DNA of 64,000 bases. Origin: Ligula intestinalis. Its lineage: Eukaryota; Platyhelminthes; Cestoda; Diphyllobothriidea; Diphyllobothriidae. Shown one piece after another: positions 31,960 through 41,680 of this stretch. Position 1 is the first letter of the stretch. Every line of letters begins with the position of its first letter. The stretch lies in NCBI GenBank assembly GCA_036362985.1, contig JAYGXS010000007.1:3660359-3724358 (forward strand), given 5' to 3'. A program made the translations under genes and the position numbers. Under the pieces are notes generated by a model. It saw only the letters and a list, made by a program, of their open reading frames with translations, made no database searches and was not told where the DNA came from.

Positions 31960-32008
31960 CCACGCTCTGACGATGGAAGCGAGCGAGCTTTTGAAACGTC
32001 AGCCAGAA
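31960..32008 (+). ncRNA. Compact hammerhead-like ribozyme (ACGU type), element H
   Basis: Stem I GCU (31,964-31,966) with AGC (32,001-32,003). CUGACGA 31,967-31,973, U, stem II GGAAGC/GCUUUU around GAGCGA (31,975-31,992), GAA 31,993-31,995, palindrome ACGU 31,996-31,999, C17 at 32,000. Complete core. Followed by the conserved GGUCCCAGAAAU tail. Confidence 0.75.
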
Positions 32009-32064
32009 TACACGTTGGTCCCAGAAATCATCCCTACTTCTTTTTTTCTTCCGGAGATGATGTA

Positions 32065-33479
32065 AGAAATATGTTATCTGGACCTTGAATTTTTTTCATA
32101 TTTGCATAACAACTATGTTCACTGTGCCACCCTCTTTGGGAATTCTTCCGTAAACCCGTGCCTTTGCTGCTCTAAACAGTGGTAAAATGTGGTACGAAGC
32201 GAAGCCTTTGGTCTATACGTTTCGCACTGTTCAACTATTTTATATTTGTCAGGTCTTTTAAAGCAAAATAATGTACTTTCTTCGAGTATAGCATTTGGAG
32301 TCAACAGACCCAGCTACCCAATAAGTATTAAAATATCAGGTAGCACATCTTTTCTATAACTGCTGCAAAAGATCATGCTACTTAAGCTGTCATTTGCTCA
32401 CATGGAATAGACTTGAAGACTGTCTAAATAAGGGTTTTCCAAAGCCCCTAACCTGACCGGACTGAAAAAGGATACCGTTGTGGTATACGGTTATTACCGT
32501 GCTAACACTTCCATATTAATATTCGCTAATCACGAATACATTTCGGGTTTGAGGTTACCATTTTCATGTATACTCTGTATGGCGATTTAAAGTTTGTGTC
32601 AAAAGCCTGACTATTATGTACCATGCGCATGTTAACTGAATGCCAACGCTTCCCTTTATTTATATTCATCTGCGTTTGCTAACGCTGAGGGGTGTCAACA
32701 TTTGCTCAAAATCCTAATCATTCATTTTTAGGGGAGTGGCAGATTTGGATAGTTCATTTGAGCAAACTGGAAAAAACTCGGCCTTATAGAATAGCCGGCC
32801 TCATACAAAGTGCTTATGTTTATTAGAGGATTGCTTCTGAATCAATAAAGAAACGCACCTGCTCAATTCTGACAAAACAGATACCTTTTAAATAAAACCT
32901 CCCGTAGTTTTCGATTAACATTTACTTGGTGTTTTGTTAGTAGCCATAGGCTGCCCTGAAAAGTAAAAAAGCATTAAAGACCTTTGCACGATAAGCAAAA
33001 TTGTTATCGATCGACTTCATTGCATCAGATTTTTTTTCAGGTTTGCAAGACTGTGCAAGTTTAAAGCTAATTTAAATACAGTAAGATTCACCAGAGACTT
33101 TGTCAGACATTTATTGTTGAATGTGGCCGAGTGTTTTCCCTTGTTGCAGCCAGCATTGCAATCCAACGTGAGATCGACTGAGGGTGATAGATAGAGCAGG
33201 CGTCGATGCCCCGGAAGATAAGACATCAGCCGTATCGTTGCCTTAAACGAGCCATGTAAGCGCATGTGCACTAGAATTGTCTTCTTTGACTTCAGGCCTG
33301 CATGTAAGTATGCCATGTAAACTCAGTCACTAAGTCTAGAAGTCTGCTCATCGTATTATTCTGCATGTAGTTCCAGTGTGGTCTGCATGACGTAAGCCTC
33401 AGACTATCAGACAGGAGGCTACCAGCTGAGAAACTTGTAGGGCACACCACTAATCCAGTCTCTATTGTGGGCTTGCGTG
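32065..33479. other. No recognised feature
   Basis: AT-rich. The stretch 33,290-33,480 resembles 35,600-35,760 and 40,490-40,600 weakly, so an older copy of part of the duplicated unit may begin here. A 99-codon minus-strand frame at 33,017-33,316 has no known domain. Confidence 0.35.
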
Positions 33480-34388
33480 TGAATTACATTAAAGTCAATG
33501 AACACTTATTTACTATGAGATCTTCCCCTTCGGCTCAACCAGGAGCGGAACATCCAGAAGCCAACTCCAACGCACTATGCCTGACCACGTTAGACAGGTG
33601 GTCACAGACACAACACAGTCAGCGCAAAAGGCACCGCGTCTTCAAAACCAAAATGGCGATGAGGATCTCACCTAATCCTAGAGGTCATGCTAACAAGGAA
33701 CTACTGAGTGCCAGGGTTTTTCCCGTGAAGACGAAGTTAGCTCCCGTTAGTCAGCAGCAGAAGGATGCGATGGGTGGCTGAGGTACCCAAACATTTTTTC
33801 TCACTAGCCCTTTTCCGCCGCTTGCACCAATTTGCCATCTAAGCTTTTTAACCAGTGTGTACATGGATTTCGCGAATTACCGGTGTCACTATTATTGACT
33901 TTGAATTCTACAGGTGTCACACGAGTGCGACAGGGCAGCCCGTGGTTAGCTTCCTCTACAGTAAAAGAGCCCCAAGGATTTTTCAGAATGCCCACCCTCT
34001 GTTCTGCCATTATCCTTGTATCCATACGGCGAGACCATTTCCAGCCCCGATCTAAGGAGAGATCGGACAAGGCCAGAGTTCGTGAACCTCTTTGACTCAG
34101 AGAGCCAAGAAAGCAAATATTTGGAAATATATTTCAGTGGGAGCCAAACAATATATTTTAAGATTGAACTAAATTAAACGTGAGTATAATAAGCCTATAT
34201 AATAAGCCTGTATAATTCTGGGAGAACCAAAATCACAAGATATGAAGTTTCTCTTGGCAAATTTATCTCAGAAAAAGAGCTTGATGCCATCATCAAAACA
34301 GCTATACGCTCCCTACCTTTGCACAAGGCGAATAATCATACGAATACACCACACGCGTATTGGCGACGAGTCATAGTGTCGGACATAT

Positions 34389-34600
34389 ACCCAACCCTCG
34401 AGATTGGGTATGACTGGCTGATGACGGCTTATAAGCCAGAAATGGCCATTCGGGGCGCCCTTTGCTTTGTTGGATCCACTTCATCATATCAACCTAGTCA
34501 CTACGAGACGGTCTTGAGGGTTTGCGTTGCGAGGTCCTAGGCAAAGCGGAACTTACTTGTTCCTTAATTAGATCGGTTAAACACCTACATTCAATCATAT
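34389..34600 (+). mobile_element. Inserted unit of the 296-bp ribozyme repeat
   Basis: Copy 2 of the duplication runs uninterrupted here (38,180-38,240), so this stretch is an insertion in copy 1. It matches, in reverse orientation, about 210 bp of the repeat at the window start, from AACCCTCGAGATTGGG to the CATTCAATCATAT end, and carries the ribozyme at 34,412-34,450. There is no coding content. Confidence 0.65.
34412..34455 (+). ncRNA. Hammerhead ribozyme, third type
   Basis: GACUGG (34,412-34,417), CUGAUGA (34,418-34,424), C, stem II GGCUU/AAGCC, A, GAA (34,439-34,441), 8-nt palindrome AUGGCCAU (34,442-34,449), U17 at 34,450. The 3' strand of stem I has mutated to CGGGGC and no longer pairs, whereas the copy at 171-205 keeps it. 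Confidence 0.65.
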
Positions 34601-34728
34601 AAGTTTGCCTATTTTCAACCGAACAAGAAAGGGGAGCGGGGGTGTGAGGGCAATGGGAGCTGACGTGATCTGTTCACACTGCCGCCGCATTGGTTTGGTG
34701 AGCAAGGATGGGGCGGTGTGTTTTGTTA

Positions 34729-34752
34729 GGGGGGGGGGGGGGGGGGGGGGGG
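34729..34752 (+). repeat. Poly-G tract of 24
   Basis: Uninterrupted run of G. The corresponding site in copy 2 (about 38,400) is a shorter, interrupted G-rich tract. Confidence 0.95.
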
Positions 34753-35011
34753 TGGTGTTATCAGGTCCCGTGAGAGTGCGTGGGTGGATATGTGCTAAGT
34801 GTGTTCGTATGTCGCGCACGCGTGCGGCCCTGCGACCCGAAAACGCAAAACGCTCCTTTGGACAAAGTGGGGCTGACTAGGACTGCTAGAAAAGTGAGGT
34901 AGACTCGTTTGGTGGACACTCAAATTTGCTGGACCCTCGCTGTCCCTTATCGGTCGTTTGTTACTATGCAAAGACGGAAGCTCGAAGTGCATCAGAACGT
35001 TGGTACTTACA

Positions 35012-35488
35012 TTGCCCATTCCAGCATGCATAGGAAAGGGCCAACTATAAACAGTTCTATTCTAATGCACCTGGTAGACTCAGACCATCGCATGGATGCA
35101 AAAGAGGCCTTTGGAGTGTTCTACAGGGTACCCTTAAACTATTTAAATATTTTGGACAGCGTCTCTTGGTTACGACAGAAGCGGCCGCCATCAGGCTACG
35201 CCGACCGGTCCTGTGCGCGCAAAATTACTTCGTCGCGGCGCCGCAGTTACCACGGGCAAAAACCGCTAATCCAACAGTCAGCAGCTTATCACCTCGACTG
35301 AATACCGCCCCCCTTAACACAAGTCAGATTTTGACACGAACTCCCCTTTTAGCACTCATCTCACAACCGTACTACTTTTTTTACCAACCTGCATGGTTTA
35401 TTTACTTAATCACCAGATAAATGTAAAGGCCTGACGAGAATTTATCGAAATCAAACGTACATTCGCCAATTCCACCTCTGCAAGGACA
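35012..35488 (+). mobile_element. Penelope-like element J, insertion with empty site in copy 2
   Basis: Lineage-1 3' fragment: it starts in the nuclease at the IPAW region (CCCATTCCAGCATG) and continues in one frame SSILMHLVDSDHRMDAKEAFGVFYRVP. After a shift it reads LRRPVLCAQNYFVAAPQLPRAK, then tail and ribozyme. In copy 2 the flanks are contiguous (GTACTTACATT-ATAGTTCTC near 38,673). Here ACATT precedes and follows the insert, suggesting a short target duplication. Confidence 0.75.
35425..35470 (+). ncRNA. Lineage-1 hammerhead, element J
   Basis: GGC (35,428-35,430) with GCC (35,465-35,467), CUGACGA (35,431-35,437), stem II GAAUUUAUC, GAA (35,447-35,449), C17 at 35,464. The stem III region AUCAAACGUACAUU pairs poorly. 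Confidence 0.6.
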
Positions 35489-36056
35489 TTACAGTTCTCG
35501 CAACCAGCATCTACACGGTTACACCCAAAACCGCATGCCACCTTTATTAACCGTCATCTCTCGCGTGAGAGAGGAATATATATTTTTCGATTACTTGTCC
35601 CATGTGAACCCTCTGCTGCATGCTTGATCTGAACCTGAGACTATCATGGTTTGAAAGGCTGCCAACTGGAGCTTTAAACCAAGCCACAATATCAATCCAG
35701 TTTGCGTTGTTTAGGGTGCGGTGGTTTACTTTCAGGCTAAGAATCATGCTCCAATGTCTCCATCTTAACGTGGTCATCATAGCACCGCCACTCAGCTGAG
35801 ATACGAGCCGCCCGTCTAGTTGCTATTGGTTTCGATTTTGTTGGCCCATAGACGTGGGCCTGCGCCCCTAACAGCAAAACGAGCTCGTATCGAAACACAG
35901 TGAAATATTACTTTTTTGAAGACTGTTTGTTTAGTTATATGCATATTAATATAAAAAGCGGACTTTAAAATACTATGGTACAAAAAATTTAAAAAAATAG
36001 GTTTCTTTGGCCGCTTTTTCAGAATTTCTGGTTACCCGAACGCAGCACTGTGGAGT

Positions 36057-36565
36057 TCATCGACGGTGCTGGTAGCCCATACGGCCCTGGCGCATCATCG
36101 TCCTCATCATTGCGTCGTATGTCTGAAAAGAGGAAATTAGTAAATTAAGACGTATGTTGGGAAACGTGGCATCACAGCGAATAACAAGGTTAAGTGTATA
36201 AGTTGACTCACTGATACGGCTTGTTGATTGTTATCTCCGCCCACTATGCCGCTGATGCCGATCGTGGGCACGTTTGAAGGCAAGTTTTGAGACCTTTGGT
36301 ATCTCAAGCAGCCTTGTATTGTGCAAATGCTGCAACGGTATGTGGCAGTGGTCCGTCTCGGTGTTCTAACTTAAAAATCCATTTCCTTGTAGCTGGAAGA
36401 CTAGGATGGATGTACAATGCTGTGAACAGTGTACACCATTTCACGTAGACCGTAATTTTGACTTTCACTGAACCCATTCAGCAAATTGCTGGCGTACGGA
36501 ACACTCTCTTTGAATGAATGTGGCCGAACTGGACGACGAATTGACGTAGAAAGAAGCATGAAATG
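36057..36565 (-). CDS. Candidate host gene, last three exons (unknown protein)
   Basis: Minus-strand exon chain: 36,565-36,469, 36,365-36,212, 36,122-36,057. Introns are 103 and 89 bp, begin GTGAAA and GTGAGT and end TTTTTAAGTTAG and CTCTTTTCAG. Phases agree across both junctions (CA|A for Gln; complete codon before ACA). The joined peptide has a Ser run (VNSSSSSATF), a Cys-containing part (RECSVRQQFAEWVQ, TYRCSICTIQGC), a small-residue stretch (VPTIGISGIVGGDNN) and a basic, Met-rich tail (MMRTMMRQGRMGY) ending in TGA. I do not recognise the family. The acceptor of the first listed exon is the least certain, and further 5' exons must lie to the right. It lies in duplication copy 1 and has no counterpart in copy 2. 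Confidence 0.45.
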
Positions 36566-38768
36566 CTTAAAATATGCTTCCTTCATAATATCCTTTATAA
36601 CAATAACTCCTGTATACAATAGGAACTGAAAAGTCTATTCACAAAATGTAGGCGAGCATGCAGCGAACCGACCTAGGCTCCATTATGCCAACATGGATTA
36701 TGGAGGCAACATTTTATTCCGTCAGTTCTTAAACCACAGACCAATCAGCGAAAAAAGAGGGCTGACATTCAGGGGACAAAGTAAACAAATTTCATTGGGA
36801 ATTTTCTAATCGTCAGCCCGAAAATACAAATAATGTTCGCTTTAGTAGCATAAACACTAGGAGATTTGCAGTGTTTTCTTCATGACGTAAAGTTCCTTAA
36901 ACTAAGACAGATTTCTACTGATGTGATTACCAGAAAAGCAGGTTAACAACCATGATAGCATAATTCAACTAGATGTTCCACGCCATAGAAAGCCTGAATA
37001 TGTCCAAACTCGTCAACGTTCATTTCTCGTTTTTTCGATTTGAACTAACACTTGCAAAATATAAAGTTACTTTTACTTATTTATTTATTTTTAACTTCCA
37101 TAAAGTCCACAATCCATTTTTGATCCAGAACGCCATGCGACTGCTTATCGAAGGTAAAAAATCAATATCAGGTTCGATTTCACTAGACTTTCATATTTTG
37201 GTTAAGCAGGACTACCGATTGGTATATTATGGACTGCTGGAGAAATTAGCTGCCCGATAAATCCCTCATGTGGAATATTACCATTCCATGTGCTTTACCG
37301 TTTGCAAATATGGAGAACTGCACTCATCCCACATCCCGTGCGCACCACAGCATGGTCGGGGCTGGATTTTGACTTGCCCATTAATTAATTTATAGCCACT
37401 GGACATTTATATGGCACTAGATCTTCTCTTTCACCTAAACTAGCCTCAGGACATCCAGAAGCCAACTCAAACGCAATGCGCAAGGCGGCCACAGAAGTAA
37501 CACAGTCCGCGCATAATGCACCATGTCTGCACAAACGAAAAGGCCATTCGGATCTCATCTAATTCTAGAGTTCATGTTTACAAGAAACCATTGAGTGTTC
37601 GAGCTTTTTCACCAGCGTGTACTTGGATATCGCGTGGTGTAGTTGTCACTAGTCTCTACTCCAGACTCAACAGACATCAGACGAGTGCGGAAAGGGCAGC
37701 CCGTGTTAAGCCCCAAGGAGTTTTCAGAACGCTCACCCTCTGCTCTGCCGACATCCTTGTATCCAAACGGCAAGACCATCTCCAGCCCCGATGTACGAAG
37801 CGATCGAAGGAGACCAAATTTCGGGATCATTTTTGACTCAGTGAACCAAGAAAGCAAATGTTTGGAAATATATTCCAGTGACAGCCAAATTGTGTGATTA
37901 AAAAAGTTAAATTTGAGTATAATAAGCCTCTAGATTTAATTTTTGAGGAACCAGAATCACAAAATCGGAAGTTTCCACTTCCAATTTTATCTGAGAGAGA
38001 GAGTCGGATGTAACCATCAAAAGAGCACCATCTGGCTCGCAAGCCATACATTCCCGGCCCCTGTTCTAGGCGAATAGTCACGACGACATACCATACATTC
38101 CGCGTGAGATAAAACTTAAACTTACTGTTCATATTACTCCTAAACCTAATAGCCCGGAAACTTGGTGCAAATCCACGCGTATTGGCGGCGATTCCCAGTT
38201 TCGTGTCTTGTTTAGACGGCCATATGCGTTTGCCTTTCGTCAATCGCCGAACAACGAGGGGAGCGGGGGTGTGAAGCCAATCGGATCTGATGTGGCTAGT
38301 TGACACTGCCCTTTGTAGGTGTGAGGGCGAGGGAGGGGGCGGTGGCTGCCGTTATGGCAGCGAAGGGGGGAGGGTGAGGAAGAACCCGACTAATCCTCGG
38401 GGACGGGGGGAGGAAGGCGGAGTTGTCAGGTCCCGTTGATGCGTGGGCGGACGTGTGTGTAGAACGCCAAACGGTTGGTGTGGCGCGCGTGCATGGCCCT
38501 GCGGCCGGAAACGCAGAACTGTCGCCTTTGACAGACCAGGACTGATAGAAAAATCAGATAAATTGGTCTGGTGAACTCCCCAGTATGCTTGACCCTCATT
38601 CTCACTCAACGATCGTTTATTACTATGCGAAGGCTACATAGACGGAAGCTTGAAGTGCAGCAGAACGTTGGTACTTACATTATAGTTCTCTCAATTAGCA
38701 TCGTCATGGTTACGCCTAACACCGCATGTCACTTTTATTAGCCATCAGCGCTCGCATGAGAGCGAGAA

Positions 38769-38781
38769 GTATATTTTTCGG
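38769..38781. repeat. 13-bp target-site duplication, left
   Basis: GTATATTTTTCGG immediately left of element K; identical to 39,750-39,762. Copy 1 of the duplication has a single similar word (ATATATTTTTCG) at the matching site near 35,577-35,588. Confidence 0.8.
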
Positions 38782-38817
38782 GATGCGAAAATTCCCATCA
38801 CAGAAATTCGAAGAGTA

Positions 38818-38866
38818 TTTGGCGAGCATACGTATACTTTCAATAAATTCTCATCAGGCCATTACA
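38818..38866 (-). ncRNA. Lineage-1 hammerhead, element K 3' end
   Basis: Minus-strand counterpart of 39,693-39,740, with identical core, stem II and stem III. GCC strand of stem I corresponds to plus 38,821-38,823. Confidence 0.75.
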
Positions 38867-39056
38867 TTTATATGGGAGGGGGGTAAAGCGTAAAAGGTGA
38901 AATTGTCGGCAATTACGTTCAACGTTACAGGCAAGTTAGTCCGGAGGATAGAGTAGGGGGTGGGGTAGTAACAGGCGGCTAATTAAGCGGTAAGGTTAGG
39001 GAGAAGGGGGGGGGTGGTGGAAGACGAGAGAAGAGACTTGGGGAAAATGCCGGTAG

Positions 39057-39560
39057 CTAGGTGGCCGTTGGCCATGCTAAGCTTGGGGCTTGCAGCAGGT
39101 TCTTCTGCGCGCACAAAATTGGCTTCCTCAACCGGATAGCAGTTGCTTCTGCTGTTGCCAATAGTCGCTGGCCCAGTGACTTAGGGTAGCTTGGTGGGAC
39201 CTTGTAGATCACCCTGAAGGCTTCGTTGGGGTCCACCTGATGTCCGGAATCCACCATATGCGCTAGGATAGAGCTTTTAATGGATCTGTTGGTATTGAAT
39301 TCACCCTTCCTTAGCCATTGTGGGAGGTGTTCCTTTATTCTTTTGGATAGGCGCCGACTCGTGCGACCAATATGACTTGCTCCACAGGAGCAAGCAAAGG
39401 AGTAGATACACATGGAGGTGGTCTGAGTCGGTAACCTGTCCTTACCTTCCCCATGGAAGACTGGGTTAGTTGATAATAGTACCCGAACTCTCGCTGCTGG
39501 GAAAGTTCGTGATGCGGCATCCTCAAGGCGTCTTTTCAGGAGTTCACCTGTCGCGTCTCC
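39057..39560 (-). pseudogene. PLE connector plus GIY-YIG endonuclease, uninterrupted fragment (element K)
   Basis: Open from about 39,560: GELLKRRLEDAASRTFPAARV, TNPVFHGEGKDRLPTQTTSM, CIYSFACSCGASHIGRT, RRLSKRIKEHLPQWLRKGE, SSILAHMVDSGHQVDPNEAFRVIYKVP, then LGQRLLATAEATAIRLRKPILCAQKN to a stop at 39,057. No frameshift or stop. YIG reads HIG, a replacement of the catalytic Tyr. It lacks any RT, so it cannot move itself. It might supply or interfere with nuclease only if transcribed. Confidence 0.75.
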
Positions 39561-39692
39561 CTAACCTTACAGCTTAATTAGCCGCCTGTTACTACCCCAC
39601 CCCCTACTCTATCCCCCGACTAATTTGCCTGTAACGTTGAACGTAATTTGCCTACAATTTTACATTGTACGCTTTACCCCCTCCCATATAAA

Positions 39693-39740
39693 TGTAATGG
39701 CCTGATGAGAATTTATTGAAAGTATACGTATGCTCGCCAA
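39693..39740 (+). ncRNA. Lineage-1 hammerhead, inverted 5' cap of element K
   Basis: UGGC (39,698-39,701) with GCCA (39,736-39,739), CUGAUGA from 39,702, stem II GAAUUUAUU, GAA, stem III AGUAUACGUAUGCU that folds as 5 bp with an ACGU loop, C17 at 39,735. All invariant bases present. Confidence 0.75.
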
Positions 39741-39749
39741 ATACTCTTC

Positions 39750-39762
39750 GTATATTTTTCGG
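39750..39762. repeat. 13-bp target-site duplication, right
   Basis: GTATATTTTTCGG, identical to 38,769-38,781. Confidence 0.8.
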
Positions 39763-39811
39763 TCCCTTTTCTATGTGGACCCTCCGCCGCATACCTGAAC
39801 CTGCGAATATT

Positions 39812-40478
39812 TCTATGCTTACTTTGAGACGTCAGTTTGGCAAATGTATGTTTTCAGCAAATCTTCATCAGGCCAATGCGTTTGCGGGGGAGGGGAAAGA
39901 TGTACGGTCGGACAGGGTTAATAAGGGTAGTCTGATTACAATTCAATGTGTACACGCCCCCGCATGACGAGTTCGGCGTGTAGGGTCTCCTTTTTGGGGG
40001 AGGGGAAGGAATTTGGTTATGTTGTGGGCGTTGATCAGAGGTCAGATACATGGCGCGATAATTGCTGCACGGAACGAACGACTGTCACTAGGGTGGGTGG
40101 GGCTGAAAGGCGATCGCCACCTGGCGTCGAGGTCCACCACGAAATTGCAAGGGCTTGTGTCAGCGTCTTTTGAAAACACAGCACTGGATTCGCTAGCCGT
40201 ATAGCCATTGCTTCGGCTGTTGCAAGCATCCATTGGTTTAGGCCCTTGGAAAAGTTAACTGGTGTCCGGTAGACAACCTGAAAGGCTTCGTTAGTATCGA
40301 CTCGATGCTTCGTATCGACAAGATGTGCGAGAATAGAACTCGAGATAAATCTAGTTTCACGCTCCCCTAACCAGGCCAGTATGTTATCACGTACCCTCTT
40401 TTCCAGACGCCTCGTTGTTCGGACGATATATCCTGCTCCGCAGGAGAAAACGATAAAGTCAATGCACGTGAATTAAAG
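39812..40478 (-). mobile_element. Penelope-like element L, insertion with empty site in copy 1
   Basis: Lineage-1 PLE 3' part on the minus strand. Copy 1 reads straight through (ACCTGAGACTAT then CATGGTTTGAAAG near 35,635-35,655), while here ACCTGCGAATAT and GTGGTTTGAAAG are separated by about 665 bp. Contains the nuclease (40,480 to 40,035), a tail with ATGTATCTGACCTCTGAT and a C-rich block, and a ribozyme at 39,878-39,837. Same subfamily as 21.1-21.7 kb. Confidence 0.75.
39837..39878 (-). ncRNA. Lineage-1 hammerhead, element L
   Basis: Minus strand: stem I UUGGC/GCCAA (5 bp), CUGAUGA, stem II AGAUUUGCU, GAA, AACAUACAUU (two terminal A-U pairs; the sister copy at 21.2 kb has the perfect palindrome AACAUGUU), then U17. 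Confidence 0.65.
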
Positions 40479-40480
40479 CG
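40035..40480 (-). pseudogene. PLE GIY-YIG endonuclease, open but 5'-truncated (element L)
   Basis: TCIDFIVFSCGAGYIVRTTRRL, EKRVRDNILAWLGERE, SSSILAHLVDTKHRVDTNEAFQVVYRTP, KGLNQWMLATAEAMAIRLANPVLCFQKT, to a stop at 40,035, with no internal stop. CIYSF is mutated to CIDFI and YIG to YIV, so both signature motifs are lost. Confidence 0.7.
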
Positions 40481-41680
40481 TGGTTTGAAAGACTACCAAC
40501 CAAGGATTTATAGCAGGCCACACCATCAGCCCAGTTTGCGTTGTGTGGGGGCTGGCTGACTGGTGGACTAAGAATCACATTGCAGTGGCTCTTCCTTAAT
40601 GTGACCGTTAAAGTAGTGCCACTCAGCTGGATGTACGTACATGGGCCTGAGCCCCCTCATATCTCAGGCCCAGGTGGGGAGTGATGTGGCATGCTCGCAC
40701 GGCTATTCTCACTATAATCCAGTGCAAGTTCCCGTCCCAATAGAACTCTGTTGTGAAGCACCTCATCGAAGTCGACGCTCACACTGTCACCCCGATAGCT
40801 TAAGAAAGCGGCCGCAAAACGTTTGTGTTAGGAAGGGCCAAAACGGTATGCGTTTCTGGTTTTGCAGCCAGAATAGCTCAGTGCAGAAGGGTACGAGCCC
40901 TGCAAAACAAAGTTATAGGATAACTTAATTTATTCTAGTAGTACATGACATAGGGGTGTATGTATGCGATGGCTGTGCGCTAAGAGAAATCGGAAACGTC
41001 GATTCACGGCGTTTAGGTGAGCAAGCAACAAAACAGATTATGCATTGCTTAATTAAACCAAAATGAATTATGGAGGCAAACTTCAATTCAGTCAGTTCTT
41101 AAATCGCAGATGAATTTGCAAGAAAAAGGGGGCTGACATGGAGGCGTTTAACACAAGTTAAACAGAATAGGTCAGGAATTCCAGAATTGTCAGCCCGGGA
41201 AAACAAATAATGCTTGCTTTAGTAGCATAAACACTAGAAGATTTGCAGTGTTTTCTTCAGGACGTAAAGTTCCTGAAACTGGGACAGATTTCTACTGATG
41301 TAATTACCAGGAAAGCAGCTTAACAACCATGATAGCCTAATTCGAGTACATTTTTCACGCTTTCTTTCATTCAATATGTCCATACACGACAGCGTTCATT
41401 TCCTATAAAATAAAGCAGATAGCTGCCTAACGGACGTTGTTTTCGAGTTGAATTTTATTTTCAATATCCGTAAAGGCTAACATCCATTTTTTGATGAAGA
41501 GCAACGTGCGACTGCTTATGGAAGTTTAAAAATCAACATTCAGTACGTTTAAGTCCAATTTTCATAGAATTATCATATTTTGGTTAAACAAGAATAACGA
41601 TTTCTATATCATGGAGCACTAGACAGATAGGATGTCCGGTACATTCCTTATGGGGGATAACAACAGTTCGGAAATGCCTT

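Larger units (their letters stand above)
31130..32060 (+). mobile_element. Penelope-like element H, fold-back pair
   Basis: The right half (31,370-32,060, plus) runs from a GIY-YIG domain through a unique tail (LTRHKNDLTQLKETLVRVQAIQT..., 31,808-31,970) to a ribozyme. The left half (31,363-31,130, minus) is an inverted, internally deleted copy that goes straight from IPCQDCT to LTRHKND and ends about 10 nt into the ribozyme. The two meet head-to-head at about 31,365. A third copy of the tail is at 48.6-48.9 kb. Confidence 0.75.
33480..37300 (+). repeat. Tandem segmental duplication, copy 1
   Basis: Matches 37,375-41,680 in order: GAAGCCAACTC(C/A)AACGCA near 33,560/37,455, CCAAGAAAGCAAAT near 34,107/37,846, CGCGTATTGGCG near 34,353/38,177, CGTTGGTACTTACATT near 35,000/38,660, CCAGTTTGCGTTGT near 35,695/40,518, GATTTGCAGTGTTTTCTTCA near 36,865/41,240. 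Relative to copy 2 it holds two insertions (satellite unit at 34.39 kb, PLE J at 35.01 kb) and the exon cluster at 36.06-36.57 kb, and lacks PLEs K and L. Confidence 0.8.
38782..39749 (-). mobile_element. Penelope-like element K, inverted ribozyme ends, 13-bp TSD
   Basis: 968-bp insertion. The main part (minus) is a lineage-1 nuclease frame, UTR and ribozyme reaching the left edge. At its 5' side (39,562) it switches to an inverted copy of its own 3' end (to 39,749), giving arms of about 190 bp, each with a hammerhead. Exact boundaries are given by the TSD and by the empty site in copy 1. Because both insertion edges are clean, the capped structure was inserted as a unit. Confidence 0.85.
37375..41680 (+). 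repeat. Tandem segmental duplication, copy 2
   Basis: Same order of unique words as copy 1, diverged by substitutions and indels. Contains PLEs K and L, absent from copy 1. The end (41,035-41,640) matches 36,661-37,260. The exon cluster of copy 1 is not present between 40,660 and 41,030. Confidence 0.8.

Noticed and set aside
33860..34100. Frames with TGVTRVRQG and, in copy 2, RRVRKGQP, recalling the LINE RT motif RQGCP
   Set aside because: No other RT motif lies in order around it, and the frames differ between the two duplication copies.
37827..38306. 159-codon minus-strand open frame
   Set aside because: Lies in the duplicated segment. The matching stretch of copy 1 is interrupted by an insertion and shows no conserved frame. 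No domain.
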